Source: Deroplatys truncata (lineage: Eukaryota > Arthropoda > Insecta > Mantodea > Mantidae). From it: 64,000 nucleotides of DNA. Location of the stretch: positions 58,494,421 through 58,558,420 of the forward strand of contig CM060978.1 of assembly GCA_030765065.1 (NCBI GenBank). The letters run 5' to 3'. The notes beneath the pieces are model-generated. The model saw only the letters and a list, made by a program, of their open reading frames with translations. It was not told the origin of the DNA and made no database searches. Positions 34,190 to 46,429 of this stretch are shown piece after piece (position 1 is the stretch's first letter; every line of letters starts with the position of its first letter). A program made the translations under genes and the position numbers.

Positions 34190-34689
34190 TTTTTTAAATA
34201 ACCAAATATCTTATTAACATCAAATTTGAGGCAGAATATGCCCAAAGTAATTTTATTATGTGCTACATTTTTCAGTGTATAATTTGATATGTAAATGATA
34301 TATGTGTACAATGTGAAAACCACATAATGGTAATTTCTGTATAATGTAATGTTTGTCGTGTACATAATGTTACTGTTTAACTAAGTTTAGAATGTCTTGA
34401 AATCTGCAGTTAGGGTAGAAATATGCGGTTCGCATGTGCAGCGAAACGGGATCTTTTGTGTTAGTCTAGGGTAAGGTTTTATGACTCTATTTGTTTCCGC
34501 TCCGGAAGTATGGAGCAAGGCAAATATAACACAGAACGGCAGTTTACCAAGAGAAGCCCGGGAAAAAGGTCACATGATATATAAAAACTGACCAATAAGC
34601 AATTCGATACCAAAACTTTAGTTGGGAAATTGTGTTCTTTAAATAGTCGAGATTCACCCCAAAATTAAGCAGTTCGCAGTTGACTTTTA

Positions 34690-35361
34690 GATATGAACAG
34701 CACCATTCTCTTTGCCACAGATTAATACTCTTTGCATATCCAAGACAAATAAAGGAATAACGAATTCCCATTTGAGAAAATAAGCACTGACAAATTTAAG
34801 GGAATAACAAGCAATATCTCGAAAATGGTTCAGTCAACAAAAAGAATGCTATGACATAAATTGTGTATTTTAACGCGATCTACATTTTTGTGCAGTAAAA
34901 TTTTGTCTATCTCATATGGTTTACCAGTTATGCAAAAACCGTTCACAATGAAGAATACTTTTGGAAACATTCCCAGAAAATTCAAGATATACATTTTATT
35001 TTTCTTGAGAATATCTTAAACATACGTTATTTTAATCAAAATCGTTACAGCCATTTTTGAGAAAATTAAAATTTTCGAAAAATGTTGCATGTAAAGGGTA
35101 ATCTGGGGTAGAGGGATTTTCTTGAAAACCTTCGAGTCGCATCTCTGAAAGATACTGAACCTAAACACCAAGTTTGATGTTTATCCGACTGTTCGTTTGG
35201 GAGTTATGCTGTTCAGACACACACACACAGACCGACATGTTTCCAAAAATGCATTTTTGGATTCAGGGGGTCTCAACATGTATTTCCGGTGAAATCTCGG
35301 TATCGAATTTTTGGGTGGAATACAATACTTTTCCTACTTACTATACGTAATAGAGAAAGTA
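34690..35361 (-). repeat. HINE-like element, young subfamily, 3'-truncated
   Basis: On the plus strand: ACAGCACCATTCTCTTTGCC to ACTATACGTAATAGAGAAAG, with a short (CA)n at 35217-35228. Confidence 0.75.
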
Positions 35362-36045
35362 ATATACCTTTCGGAAAATAGCTATATCACACATTTGGTT
35401 ATAGATACAAAGGAAATAGCGATAGTCACAAGTTTTAGAACTCGACGCTATATGCTGATCTGGAAATTCTATAATCTTTACACGTTATCGCGAGAAACAA
35501 CTGAAAATCGAGAGCAGTTGAAGAGAATCACTTACGTATTGAATAATTCGAAGCATTAATAACGGATATCCCGGGAATGGCCGATGCCACAAGAAATTTC
35601 TTTGAAGGAAATTCTGTGTTTTAAAGGGATTTACATATTTTGTGTAGTACGTTTTCGTCTTTTTCACATGCTATTCCCGGAAGATTCAAGATATCAACTT
35701 GATTTGTCATGTAAATATTTTTAATATATGATATTTTAATCAAAGTCGTTGTGGCCATTTATCAGAAAATCAAAAACTTCGAAAGATATTCCATATAAAG
35801 TGTAGAATGGGATGGAGGGTTTTTCTTGTAAATCTTCGTGTCGCATTAAATACCAAGTTTGGTATGTATTTGGCATTTATTTTCTGAGTTATACTGTTTA
35901 AGACACGCAGGCGGACCTTTTTATTAAAATGGTTTTTTGGGTTCGGGGACTCAAAACGTGTATTTTCGGTTAAATCTTGATATAGAATAATTTTGGGTGG
36001 AATGCAACACTTTCCCTATCTATATGTACGTGGTAGAGAAAGTAA
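35362..36045 (-). repeat. HINE-like element, old subfamily, 3'-truncated
   Basis: On the plus strand: AAATAGCTATATCACACATT, GGATATCCCGGGAATGGCCG, TTTGTGTAGTACGTTTTCGT, ending TATGTACGTGGTAGAGAAAG. It directly follows the previous copy. Confidence 0.65.
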
Positions 36046-36242
36046 GACACTGGATAATATGCATGAAATGTTGAGGTTTTATATTCGCTCAATTAAAGGC
36101 CTAATTTGGGGAAAGCATTTAATTACCATATAACCTATTTTCTAACTTGGGCCTCTGTAACTAACAAATGCATTCTTTGAAGATAGTTTGTTACATTATT
36201 TGCACCACGCTTGGGCGTCAATTTAAAGTAGTTTGTATTGAA

Positions 36243-37081
36243 GGAGTTGTATTATATTTCAACTGTTGGGGAGCCGAATTTAAAATTCCTTGCAACCGCA
36301 CGTATAGTAAACAGTTTCCGGTAGCCTTCGCCCCAAATGTACTTTCCGGTAGCCTATGCCACGAGTTTAAAAAAATATTAATTTTGTAATTAACCTGTTT
36401 CTTTAAATATTTAATATTCATGTTTGCCTCGGCTACGTCAGCATTATTTTAGACAGGGCGTGATGCGACAAGAATGTAGGCTTACGCAATAGCACTTCAC
36501 TGATATCGAGAGCTGTGAGATGCTTTTATTAAACACTTGCACTTTTTAATACGTAAACTATTTTCGTCTCACACGAAAATGTATAAAATTTCTCGAGGAC
36601 GCATCACGCATCCGGTTACAATCACTGTCTGCAGGCAACTGAATTGATTTGAACCATCTAAACTTGAAATTTCTGTATTTTAAGTCTCTGATTGGCTAAT
36701 CCTACTCAAATAGAATACCTGCATTTAACTAAAGCTTTTTCTGGTTGTTGATTGGCTATTTTTAAACTGTCTCAAAATTACATTATTGCTTCCAAGAATC
36801 ACAAGTAACATTTAAACTCTCAAACTCATTATTGCCTCAAGGTTACCTCATTGTTAGCAACTTTTGACCTATTTCTCACAGCTCCTACATTATTAAATTA
36901 CGTAATGCATTCATATAACCTTATTGAATATGTTTGCAATAATATAAGCATATGCAATGACTGTTACATACATTTTACAAATTATTACATACACACATTG
37001 CTTCAAGGCGGGCTGTTATTGAATTTACATATTATATAATTTGACTGAAATCATGTATGTGTTAAAAATACTGCCTCATCA
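36243..37081 (-). mobile_element. LTR-like repeat, copy 2
   Basis: Homologous throughout to 14945-15838: GGAGTTGTATTATATTTCAA, CAACCGCACGTATAGTAAAC, GGTAGCCTTCGCC, TTTGCCTCGGCTACGTCAGC, CTGATTGGCTAATCCTACTC and GGCGGGCTGTTATTGAATTT. The two GGTAGCC.TCGCC / GGTAGCCTATGCCAC modules are clearer here than in copy 1. Confidence 0.5.
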
Positions 37082-37796
37082 TGCATGAAACGGTACACAT
37101 CCGCACGTACGACACACAGTTTATTAATTTCTTAAACCAGGAGTATTCTTTCACATACAATAATACCCCAAAATGAAACAGAATTGTCTGCACAGAAATA
37201 TTATTACTAAAAAGATGAAAAATCCCAGTAGACCAAGCTGATAGATTTACGTAAAATTGTAATCCTGGAAATTAGAAAACTTTTGTGGTTGTTGACGACA
37301 GGTTTTAAATTTCCTGTACGCGAAGTTTGCTCTAAAGCTGATAAGAAAATATACTTTCCTTCTCAGGCAATCTCTCTATAAGAAATAACCCAATTCTGTT
37401 TCCCTTTCCCTTCCCACAACACAGATTCCTCGTATTGGAATGAATATGAACCAATTTCAAAAAGTGAGGTTATATTATTTATTGATCCATTAGCAGTATT
37501 AGTTATTTACGCTACTGTTAAAACAAGTTATTCATTTCCCTTTGAGTTAAATGTTTACTACCAAACCGCCAGCAAGGTTGACTTGTTGATACAAAAGTAG
37601 CACGTTCTTTGCGTTGCGAAATTTATATTTTGTTCCATAACTTTGTAGAAACTGCATTATTTTGATTAAACATTGGAATGTATGTAGAAGATATAGACAG
37701 ATATATCATTCGTTGAGGGCTAACATCATGTCAATGTACTGATGTTTAGTCTTTTGGGAAAAACGTTTTCGAGGACTTCAAAACTATTACATTCTT

Positions 37797-38862
37797 TTAT
37801 TTTCTGTACTACGTGTAGTAAGTAGGAGAAGTACTACATTCTGTCCCAAAAAAATCTGATGTGTTACACTCACATGACTTTCTCTACTCTTGTACAAACT
37901 ATTTTTACAAACGCTTATTCTCCATATGCTTCATGTTAATTGAGATATCGAGATGTTAATCTTATTGCTAATTTTCTTGTAGATGCAAGGGGAATTGGTA
38001 GGCTTTAAGTGATAGTCAAATATTTTTAGAGCTGGTTACTATGTAGAGTATTCCATTCTCTTTGCATTACCAGGACAAAAAAAATGAATAACGAATTTGA
38101 GAAAAAGTATAAGTATTGGAAAATTTAAGGTAATAACAAGCAATATCTCGAAAATGGTTCACCCAACATAAAAAATGTATGACATATATTGTGTATTTTA
38201 ACGCGATATACATTTTTTGTGTAGTAACATTTTGCCTATTTCTTATGGTTTACCAGTTATGCAATAGTCGTTCACAATGAAGAATACTTTTGGAGACATT
38301 CCCAGAAAATTCAAGATATACACTTTATTTGTCATGAATATATCTTAAACATAACTTACTATACGTAGTAGGGAAAGTAAAAATATTTAACCGGAAATAC
38401 CTGTTCATACGGAAGGAATTTTGTATAATCTTATATAACTGGTAAACGTTAAACGATGGACGTAAACATACTACACAAAAAATGTAGATCTCTATAAAAT
38501 ACACAATTTAAATAAAATAAGTTTTTCTGGTGCATAAGCCATTTATGAGATATCCGTTATTAATTGTTGAATTTGTTCATTTCTTGGCCATTCTCTTAAA
38601 GTCCTTTCAAAATTCAGTTGTTTCTCGCGATTGCATGGAACCAGTATAGAATTTTAAAGGCCTGCATATTGCGTCCAGTTCTTAAACATTTGATTATCAT
38701 TGTTCTCTTTGTATCTATAAAAACGTGTAATCTAGCTATTTCTGCAAAGGTTTATATGGATTAAAATGTAGTATATAAAGAATAAGCTTTAATAAGAATA
38801 GTTTGTATACCCACTAATAAAGATAGAGGGTAGAGAAAATCATGTGAATGTATCACATCCGA
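37797..38862 (+). repeat. HINE-like element, old subfamily, split by an inverse copy
   Basis: The first 50 bases (37797-37850, TTTCTGTACTACGTGTAGTA to GTCCCAAAAA) and the remainder (38380-38862, from ATTTAACCGGAAATACCTGT to CATGTGAATGTATCACATCC) flank the insert. The GT-rich middle is deleted. Confidence 0.65.
37855..38379 (-). repeat. HINE-like element, young subfamily, internally deleted
   Basis: On the plus strand it starts TCTGATGTGTTACACTCACA and ACTTTCTCTACT. From TATCTTAAACATA it jumps to ACTTACTATACGTAGTAGGG, losing about 300 bases with the CA-rich segment. It sits in the CCCAAAAA run of the old copy. Confidence 0.75.
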
Positions 38863-38871
38863 TTTTTTTAT

Positions 38872-39016
38872 GTATGCTGTTCAAAAACATAGGCACGTTT
38901 ATAAAAATACTTTTGTGGATTCAGAGGACCTCAAATATGTGCTTCCGGTTCAAACGCTATATAAAAATTTTTGATGGAATGCAATGCTTTGTATACTATA
39001 CGTCAGTACTTGATAA
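38872..39016 (-). repeat. HINE-like fragment, 5' end
   Basis: On the plus strand: TATGCTGTTCAAAAACATAG, GATTCAGAGGACCTCAAATA, GGAATGCAATGCTTTGTATA. Confidence 0.5.
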
Positions 39017-39022
39017 AAAAAA

Positions 39023-39852
39023 TCTAATGTTACATTCACATGACCTTCTTTATCCTCTTTCGCTTGTTAGTGGGTATACAAATTATTCTTACGAAAGTTT
39101 ATTTTCCTATCTACTTCATTTTAAGCGAGATAAACCTTTCCGGAAATATCTGCATTATACTTTTTGTTATAGAAACGCGAAGGGAATAGTGATAGTCAAA
39201 TGTTTAAGAATAGAACGCTGTACGCTGCCACTAAAATTCCATATTCTTTCCAAGACGCAACAAACAACTGAAATATGACTAAACGAATGACAACGGATAT
39301 CTCGGAAATGGCTCATACCCCAAAAAATGTATTTGAAATAAATTGTGTGTTTTAAAGAGATCTACAATTTTTATGTAGTGTGTTTTCGTCTAACGCTTAA
39401 CGTTTACCGGTTATACTAGATTATAAAAACTTCCTTCTGAATGAAGCGGGCTTCACAGAGTATTACAAGAAAATTCAAGATATATATTTTATTTGTCATG
39501 AAAATACGTTTAATATATAATACTTTTATCAAAATCGCTATAGGTATTTTTGAGAAAATAAACATTTTCGAAAAATATTCCATGTAAAGGATAGTTTGGG
39601 GTGGAGATATTTTGTTTAAAATCTTCGTGTCACATCTTTGAAATATACTGAATTTAAATACCAAGTTTGGTATTTATCTGAGTTTTGCTGTTCACGGAGA
39701 TGCACATATACTCACAGACACACGAGATTTTTCTAAAACTGTTTATTTATTTGTTTATTTAGACCTCAAAACATGTATTTTCAGTGAAAGTTCGGTATTG
39801 AATTTTTAGATGGACTATAATACCCGCTCTACCTATACGTGTTAGAGAATAT
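39023..39852 (-). repeat. HINE-like element, old subfamily, near full length
   Basis: On the plus strand: TCTAATGTTACATTCACATG, CTTGTTAGTGGGTATACAAA, GGATATCTCGGAAATGGCTC, TTCCATGTAAAGGATAGTTT, ending CTATACGTGTTAGAGAATAT. Confidence 0.68.
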
Positions 39853-40628
39853 ATCCTGTAGCAGGAAACAAACGACAATCTGGACAGAACTGGCAATCAA
39901 CAAACATAAATCTGAACACGCAGTGGCAGTGTCTGTAGTTCTGAAATAGTTTAGTTTACTTTACTTTTAGCATCAAGCCGATATTACTTTGTGAACTGGT
40001 CCGACAGGGTTTTGTTCCGTTGTAACAAACATTTGCAGATCTGTGTTCCACGGAAATAAAACAAAAGAAAATAAAGAAGGCTTTGAACGAACAGACGATA
40101 TTCCTTTATTTCTGCCTTGCTTTTAGTGTCATTCCTTTGAAAAGAAGAAAGAAGAAAATATTCATTAGGGAAAATAAAAGACCTGAATTGTTTTTCATTA
40201 ACCCCGTCAAGCAAAGAGTATAAAAATAGCTGTTATCTTTGAATGGTCTAACAACAACGGAGACCTATGAAAGAAGACGTAAAAACTCGCAACTAATTTG
40301 TGATGCCAGCTGTCTTAAGAAGGGCTTTGTTCTTTTTATGCTGCACACCAACCTTCCCTTCCTTCCTTTTTTGTTTTTAACTTGAGAAACGAAAAATGTA
40401 AGCATCGGGCATTAGTGACAATGAAAAATACGAGTCTTGTGTGAAAGTGACTGCCAACAGAAAAAGTTACTATGCATCCGCGACCCTCCGCGTTATTAAA
40501 ACTAGTGCGTTCCTTCTGCTTCTTCTGAATTACATACTCTTAGTTTTTGCTACATATAACTGTATCTTCTTTCATTTAAATATAAGAATGCCTTTGAGGA
40601 GAACCGTTGTGTGCATTCAGTTAAAAAA

Positions 40629-41721
40629 AATCTAATATGTTGTACTCACATGACTTTCTCTAATCATTCTCATCCATGTTTATCTCTCTGTTACAAACTA
40701 TTCATACAAAAGCTTGTTATTTTCTCCATTAGGTAATAGGAATGAGAATAGTTGAGAAAAATCTGATGTGTTGCGCTCACATGACGTTCTCTACTCCTGT
40801 ACAAACTATTTTTACAATCACCTATTTTCCATCTACTTCATGTTAATCGATAATGTTAATAATTATTATGTTAATTGTGTGTTTGAGATCAATTTTTTGT
40901 GGAAAATTTTCATCTGTCGCTTAAAGGTTACCAGTTATATAATTCATTCATTATCTGTTTATCCTCCTCTTATGTAGGACTTACACCCCCCAGGACTTAC
41001 AAGCGGGTGCCTGGGGTCAGAGGCCCGTCAAGGAGCAGACACTCATGGATCAGACAGAGCATCCAGGATGGGTGATCAGCCCGATGCCTGGTATGGGATG
41101 ATGGAAGTAGATGAAACGAAATGTTGGTGAAATGGATGAAAGGAAAGGTGATGATGGAGCAGCTGGTGGAATGAATGGCGGGGGAAACCGGAGAACCCGG
41201 AGAAAACCCCGCCCAGACGCCGCTTCGTCCACCAAAAATCTCACATGCAGGTCCCTGGGATTGAACCCGGGCCGCCTCGGTGGGTGGCGAGCGGTCTAAC
41301 CACTCGGCCACGGCGCCGCCCAGTTATATAAGATTATACAAAATTGCTTCCGAATGAAAATGCAAAATATACATTTTATTTGTCATGTAATATCTTTAAT
41401 ATATGGTATTTTAACAAAAATCGTTATAGAATTTTTTTTGGAATAAATTTCCATGTAATGGGAAGCTTAGGGGTGGAGATTTTATCGAAAATCTCAGTGT
41501 CGCATCTTTGGAAGATACTGAAACTAAATACCTAGTTTGGTATTTATCTCACTTTTCGTTTTTGAGTTATGCTGTTCACAGACACACATGGACCTTCTTC
41601 TAAAAATGCCCTTTTTGATTTAGGTGCTTCAAAACATTTATTTTCGGTGAAATCTCTGTATCGAATTTTTGGGTGGAATGCAATATCTCCTCTACCTATT
41701 ACCTGCGTAGTAGAAAAAGTA
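40629..41721 (-). repeat. HINE-like fragment followed by an old copy split by a SINE
   Basis: On the plus strand a 130-base fragment (TCTAATATGTTGTACTCACA...) precedes a copy starting TCTGATGTGTTGCGCTCACA at 40762. That copy continues to TACCAGTTATATAA, is interrupted by the SINE, resumes at GATTATACAAAATTGCTTCC and ends GCGTAGTAGAAAAAGT. Confidence 0.7.
40943..41320 (-). mobile_element. tRNA-derived SINE with 11-bp target duplication
   Basis: The minus strand starts GGCGGCGCCGTGGCCGAGTG (box A) and has box B GGGTTCAATCCC, as in a Leu/Ser-type tRNA, then GGCGGGGTTTTCTCCGGGTT and a variable tail ending GATAATGAATGAA. CAGTTATATAA flanks both sides (40932-40942 and 41321-41331). It splits an HINE-like copy. 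Confidence 0.9.
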
Positions 41722-41726
41722 AAAAT

Positions 41727-42470
41727 TTGACGTGTTGCACTCACATAGTTTTCTTTGCTCTTTTACAAACTATTTTTACAAACGCTAGCTTATTCTCCAT
41801 CTACTTCATGTTAATCCATATAAAAATTTGCGGAAGTTATCGTATTGCTAATGTTCTTCTAGGTGCAAGGCGAATACGATAGGCTTTAAGCGATAGTCAA
41901 ATGTTTTTAGAGCTGGTTGTTATGTGGAGCATTTCATTCTCTTTGCATGTCCAAGACATAAAAAAACGAATAACGAATTCCCATTTGAGAAAAGGTATAA
42001 GTATTGGAAAATTCAAACAAATAACAAGGAGAGTATCTCGGAAATGGTTTACTCGACGAAGAATTATTGTGTGTTTTAATGAGATCTACATTTTTTGTGT
42101 AGTAAAATTTGGTCTATCTCTTTTTGTTTACCGGTTATGCAAAATTCATACAGAATGAAGAGTAATTTTGGAGAAAATCGCAGAAAATTCAGGATATACA
42201 TTTCATTTGCCATGAAACTATCTTAAATAAATATGTTTTAGTCAAAATCGTTTTAGTCGTTTTTGAGAAAATCAACTTTTTCGAAAAAGGTTCCTTGTAA
42301 AGGGTAGTCTGGGGTGGGGATTTTCTTAAAAAATCTTCGTGTAGCATCACTGAATAATACTAAACTCAAATACCAAGTTTGGTGTTTACCCGACTTTTCG
42401 TTTTTGAATTATGCTGTTCAAAGACACACAGACACACAGACACACAGACACACACACACGCACATGCTTT
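41727..42470 (-). repeat. HINE-like element, 5'-truncated by the SINE junction
   Basis: On the plus strand: TTGACGTGTTGCACTCACAT, GCTTTAAGCGATAGTCAAAT, TAATGAGATCTACATTTTTT, and (ACACAG)n at 42424-42462. Confidence 0.7.
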
Positions 42471-42745
42471 GTCGCCCTCCGTGGTCTAGTGGTTACTATT
42501 CTAGCCTCTAGTTCCCAAGATCGCGGGTTCAAATCCGGCGGAAGGCAATGGATTTTTTACGGGCGTAAAAAGTCCATGGCATGGCTTCCTTCGGAAGGGA
42601 AGTAAAGTTTGTGGTCCCGTGTCGTAGATTTACGGCACGTAAAAGAACCTCAAGCCTGGTAAAGAGGTCTCTAAGCAAAATTTCCTGTCTTTCACGCCCA
42701 ATATAGACGCTAAGGACCACAACAGTTAAAGAGCGTCCATAAGTA
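42471..42745 (+). mobile_element. tRNA-derived SINE with complete head
   Basis: Box A in GTGGTCTAGTGGTTAC (42481-42495), box B GGTTCAAATCC (42526-42536), then the body TTTTTTACGGGCGTAAAAAG, GGTCCCGTGTCGTAGATTTA, CGGCACGTAAAAGAACC, CACGCCCAATATAG. Same family as 2655-2890, whose head is missing. Confidence 0.85.
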
Positions 42746-42759
42746 AAACTCATTTAATT

Positions 42760-43345
42760 TATTTAGAAATTATTCCTACGATAGTTTATTTCACATCTTC
42801 TTCATTTTATTTGCAGAAATAGCTACATCACACATTTGATTACAGAGACAAAGGGAATAGTGATATTCAAATGTTGAAGAACTAGACGCTATATGCTGGT
42901 CTTAAAATTCCATACTCCTTCCACGACATTGCGATAAGGTGCTGAAAATCTACAGGATTTGGAAAGAATAAGTATTAAACAATTCGAAACATTAATAACG
43001 GGTATCTAGGAAATGACAGATGCTACAAAAATAGTTATTTGAAATAAATTCTGTGTTTTAAAGAGTTCTACATTTTTTGTGTAGTACGTTTTCTTTTATT
43101 GCTTAACGTTTACTAATTATACAAGATTAGGCAAAATTACTTCCGAATGAAGAGGACTTCACAGGCTTCTCCTTGAAAATTCAAGATATACATTTTATTC
43201 GTCTTGTAAATATCTCTAATATGTGGTACTGTAATCAAAATGGTTAATCATTTTTTTATAAAATAAAGGTTGTTTCGGGCGAGGGGTTTTCTTTAAAATC
43301 TTGGTGTCGCATCTTTGGAATATATTTGACTTAAATAGAGAAACA
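42760..43345 (-). repeat. HINE-like element, old subfamily, truncated at both ends
   Basis: On the plus strand: AAATTATTCCTACGATAGTT, AATAGCTACATCACACATTT, TTTTTTGTGTAGTACGTTTT, TCGCATCTTTGGAATATATT. Confidence 0.65.
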
Positions 43346-43745
43346 GAAAGTAAATAAAGTAAAACGGCTGTTCTTGGTGATGTGTGTTATTTAGTGATGC
43401 TGCATATTTTATAATTGTTTGACGTTTTAATGCCCCAGGGCGTTGCTCCCTACGGGATTAAACGAACAAACAAATAAACCTCTCTGGGATTATGTATGAT
43501 AATCAATCTTTCTTTAGTTGGTTGCTTATAAGTACATGGGGGTTACTCTGTTTTATATAATTATTATACTAATATTAATAATGTAAATCATGTTAACATT
43601 TTAATTATTTTCTCTTTCTAGTGCACTGTTCTCAAGATCTAATGATTTGGTCTAATTTTTATGTAATATATTTAAGGTTAGTTTGAAACTTTACGGCTCG
43701 TATTCGGGAAGTCCCAGCTTCAATCCCCGGTAAGCACCACTCTGT

Positions 43746-43930
43746 GTGGTAGTTTATGATGGGAGGGTGGATTTTCTTGAAAATCTATCCTTGGAAGATG
43801 CTGAAATTAAATACCAACTTTGGTATTTCGCCGATTTTCCGTTTTTGAGAAGCTATTCACAGACACACACGGTATCGAATTTTTGGATGGAATACAATAC
43901 TTTCTCTAGTTACTGTAAGGGGAGAAAGTG
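43746..43930 (-). repeat. HINE-like fragment, 5' region
   Basis: On the plus strand: GGTAGTTTATGATGGGAGGG, AAATACCAACTTTGGTATTT, CACAGACACACACGG, GAATACAATACTTTCTCTAG. The left flank (43690-43740) has a box-B-like TTCAATCCCC of uncertain origin. Confidence 0.55.
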
Positions 43931-44084
43931 AAGCATGTGAACAAGTGGTTTAAAAACATGAAGTATTGACAACTCAAATTCTCGCTCTTTCTGTCCCTCT
44001 TCTCTCTCTCAACTTTTATTAACATCGGTTTCAAAATGTGCTATATGTACATCTAGAGTTTTTGGATGAAAAAGTAATATACTG

Positions 44085-44826
44085 GGTGTTTCAGAAATAC
44101 TTTCTCACACCAAAAGAAGGAAAAAAAGTTCATATGAACGTATGTCCCATAATCCTTAGTTTTCGCCTTATTCCTGTCATAATGAAAGTGTGAGTTCAAC
44201 GACCTTCGGGGTCCAACCTCAAAATTTGTTGGCATTAACCCATTGTACTACATACGGCAGATGGCGAAGTGTTGCCATGGAGACTTGTTTACGTTAATCA
44301 TTTGTCATTAGTCTGTCTTCAACGTTTCAATTGTGTACATGTGGTGAGTTAACTGCACGTGTTTCGTTCCACCATGGCTAGATATTCATTTCGTGAACAT
44401 GAATCTACCATGACCGATGGATAGGCAGAGGAGGAACAGTTCCATGACCTGCACGTTCTCCCGACCTCAATCCTGTGGAGTTTTACCTCTGGGGGCTTCT
44501 TAAATCATTGGTTTATGGAGCAGCCAACCCGGATGCAGAAACGCTTCATCGACGTGTCATGGAAGTCTGCGAAACCATCGACACCATCCCAGATTTTTTG
44601 ACAGGGTGCGACATTTCATGATTCGACGAGTACAGGCATGCATAGAAGCAAGAGGACATTTCGAGCATTTCTTATGAGTTTTGTGTGTTATAAGTGTACC
44701 ACTGTGTTGAACACCTCCTAACGAGAAAACAAAGAATTATGGGACATATGTTCATATGAACCTTTTGCCTTCTTGTGGTGTAAGGAACCAATACCCGAAG
44801 TTTGTAAAAGTAATTCTGAAACATAC
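44085..44826 (+). mobile_element. Internally deleted Tc1/mariner-superfamily element with long inverted ends
   Basis: The left end GTTTCAGAAATACTTTCTCA ... AGTTCATATGAACGTATGTC and the right end (reverse complement) TGTTTCAGAATTACTTTTAC ... GGTTCATATGAACATATGTC pair over about 80 bases, with a short insertion on the right. Inside, an N-terminal frame MARYSFREHESTMTD (about 44373) jumps to PARSPDLNPVEFYLWGLLKS (about 44449-44510, third catalytic position after SPDLNP), then RRVMEVCETIDTIPDFL and ACIEARGHFEHFL-like sequence after shifts. The catalytic core with the first two Asp residues is missing, so the copy is non-autonomous. Confidence 0.75.
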
Positions 44827-45865
44827 TGATTATAAAAGTAATAATATTAATAATATATTAACAATTTATAATAGTAATTATCGGCCTTGCAGACCAACAT
44901 TCTGGCTGGGATATGTGATGTGTTCACATCACCTCCCGTATCCGTGCAACGTGTGCGTGAGGCCGGCAGTCGGGTTGACAGGTTAAGGCCCTTCGTGGAC
45001 TGTAGCGCTACGGGATTATTATTATTTAAAACAACGATTGAAAATGCTATCATAAATCATGCTTTTACCCATTCTATTTACAGTTGACTTCATTAGGTAA
45101 TTTTTAGTAACTCTGCTCTCTCTCCCCTCTCCAACGTTAGTTCCATCCTATGCAACAGCAGTGTGCTTAAGGCTGGACAGGTAGAAAGATACAAAACATA
45201 TGATGGACTATGGCCTTGAAATCAGTTTATTACCCAACCTCGGTACACTGTGCTGCGGTTTTGAAATGGCTTTCTGAACGGATTATTAGCTTAAAATGTA
45301 CCGTCAATGACGAACAGTAACAGACCACATGATTAACAGACATTAGTGGTCGCCTACCCTTCATTTCACGAGTAAAACCGTATTAGCGCTGACCTCTATG
45401 CCACGGTTTGTTAGACAAGCTTTGTGAAACCAACCAAAGAAAAACATGCGCCGACAGAAAACAAATACTCCAGCGTTGAAATAAACCACACGTTAAGGGG
45501 TAAAAAGACATCAAAAAGAAAAAAATAAATAAAAAGGACTGAAGCCACAAAGAGGGTGCAGAAAGCCGTGCTCAAAAACAAAAGATAATAACAGCATTAC
45601 GATTGTATGTGTGGGGTATAATCCATCAAAAATAACACAGCCACTGCTTTCTGCCTCAAGCGCAACGACAAGAAATGCACAAAAACTTATTTTGAACTTG
45701 TATTTTACCATTACAACGTATGCTAAAGAAAGACATTCATAGACTTCTTGACAGAATCATCTCTAACTTACTCTATGAGAATCAGTGCTGTAATTTACAT
45801 ACACGATACAAAAGTAGTCCATACTTAGGGAAGCGAAAGGAAACTGACGCATAATAGTATATTAT

Positions 45866-45970
45866 GCCACAAGATTATAATGGTAGTAATTAGTTCAGGA
45901 GTATGTTACTTGCTACTGCTCGTTTCATAATTTTTATACGAGCGTCTTAATTACCATTATAGTCAAGTAG
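45866..45970. other. Weak inverted repeat in otherwise unassigned sequence
   Basis: TATAATGGTAGTAATTA (about 45878-45894) faces TAATTACCATTATA (about 45949-45962). It is the only structure I can see in 45090-46430. Confidence 0.35.
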
Positions 45971-46429
45971 CATACGACTGTTTTTGGTCCACCACACTGC
46001 AATTTGAATTGAGTTTTTAAAACAACAGCTGAGTTTTTAAAACGAGATCTGACCTTGTTAATTGTGTGTAATTAAACACCGATCATATAGGAACATGATG
46101 GCATGACCTTGAGTGTGTTTGCGAGTACTATAACAGCTGGCAGTATTATTGAGTCCAGCGTATTTATTGATTTTTGCAGATAACATATATTGAACACATT
46201 ACATACAAAGGAGTGAACTCAAGTTGTTAGAATGTTAAAGTTACATTAAACAGAACTTATTTTATTGTTTACCTGAGGAATGGACTCCAATGCACTGCTG
46301 CTTTGAAGGTGTTAAAAGATATGGGCGATAGGGCAGCTGTGCGCGCCGCAGGAGTATAATGGAAGCCATTATAGTTCAGTTCCGTCACATGTAATCAGCA
46401 TATTATACTGCGGTATACCAAAAAAATTT

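Noticed and set aside
41250-41320. A genuine tRNA gene (Leu/Ser-like A and B boxes)
   Set aside because: No clover-leaf continues after box B; the head leads into a SINE body bounded by a target duplication.
42471-42540. A genuine tRNA gene at the second SINE head
   Set aside because: Box A and box B are present but the acceptor stem does not close, and the same body occurs at 2.7 kb.
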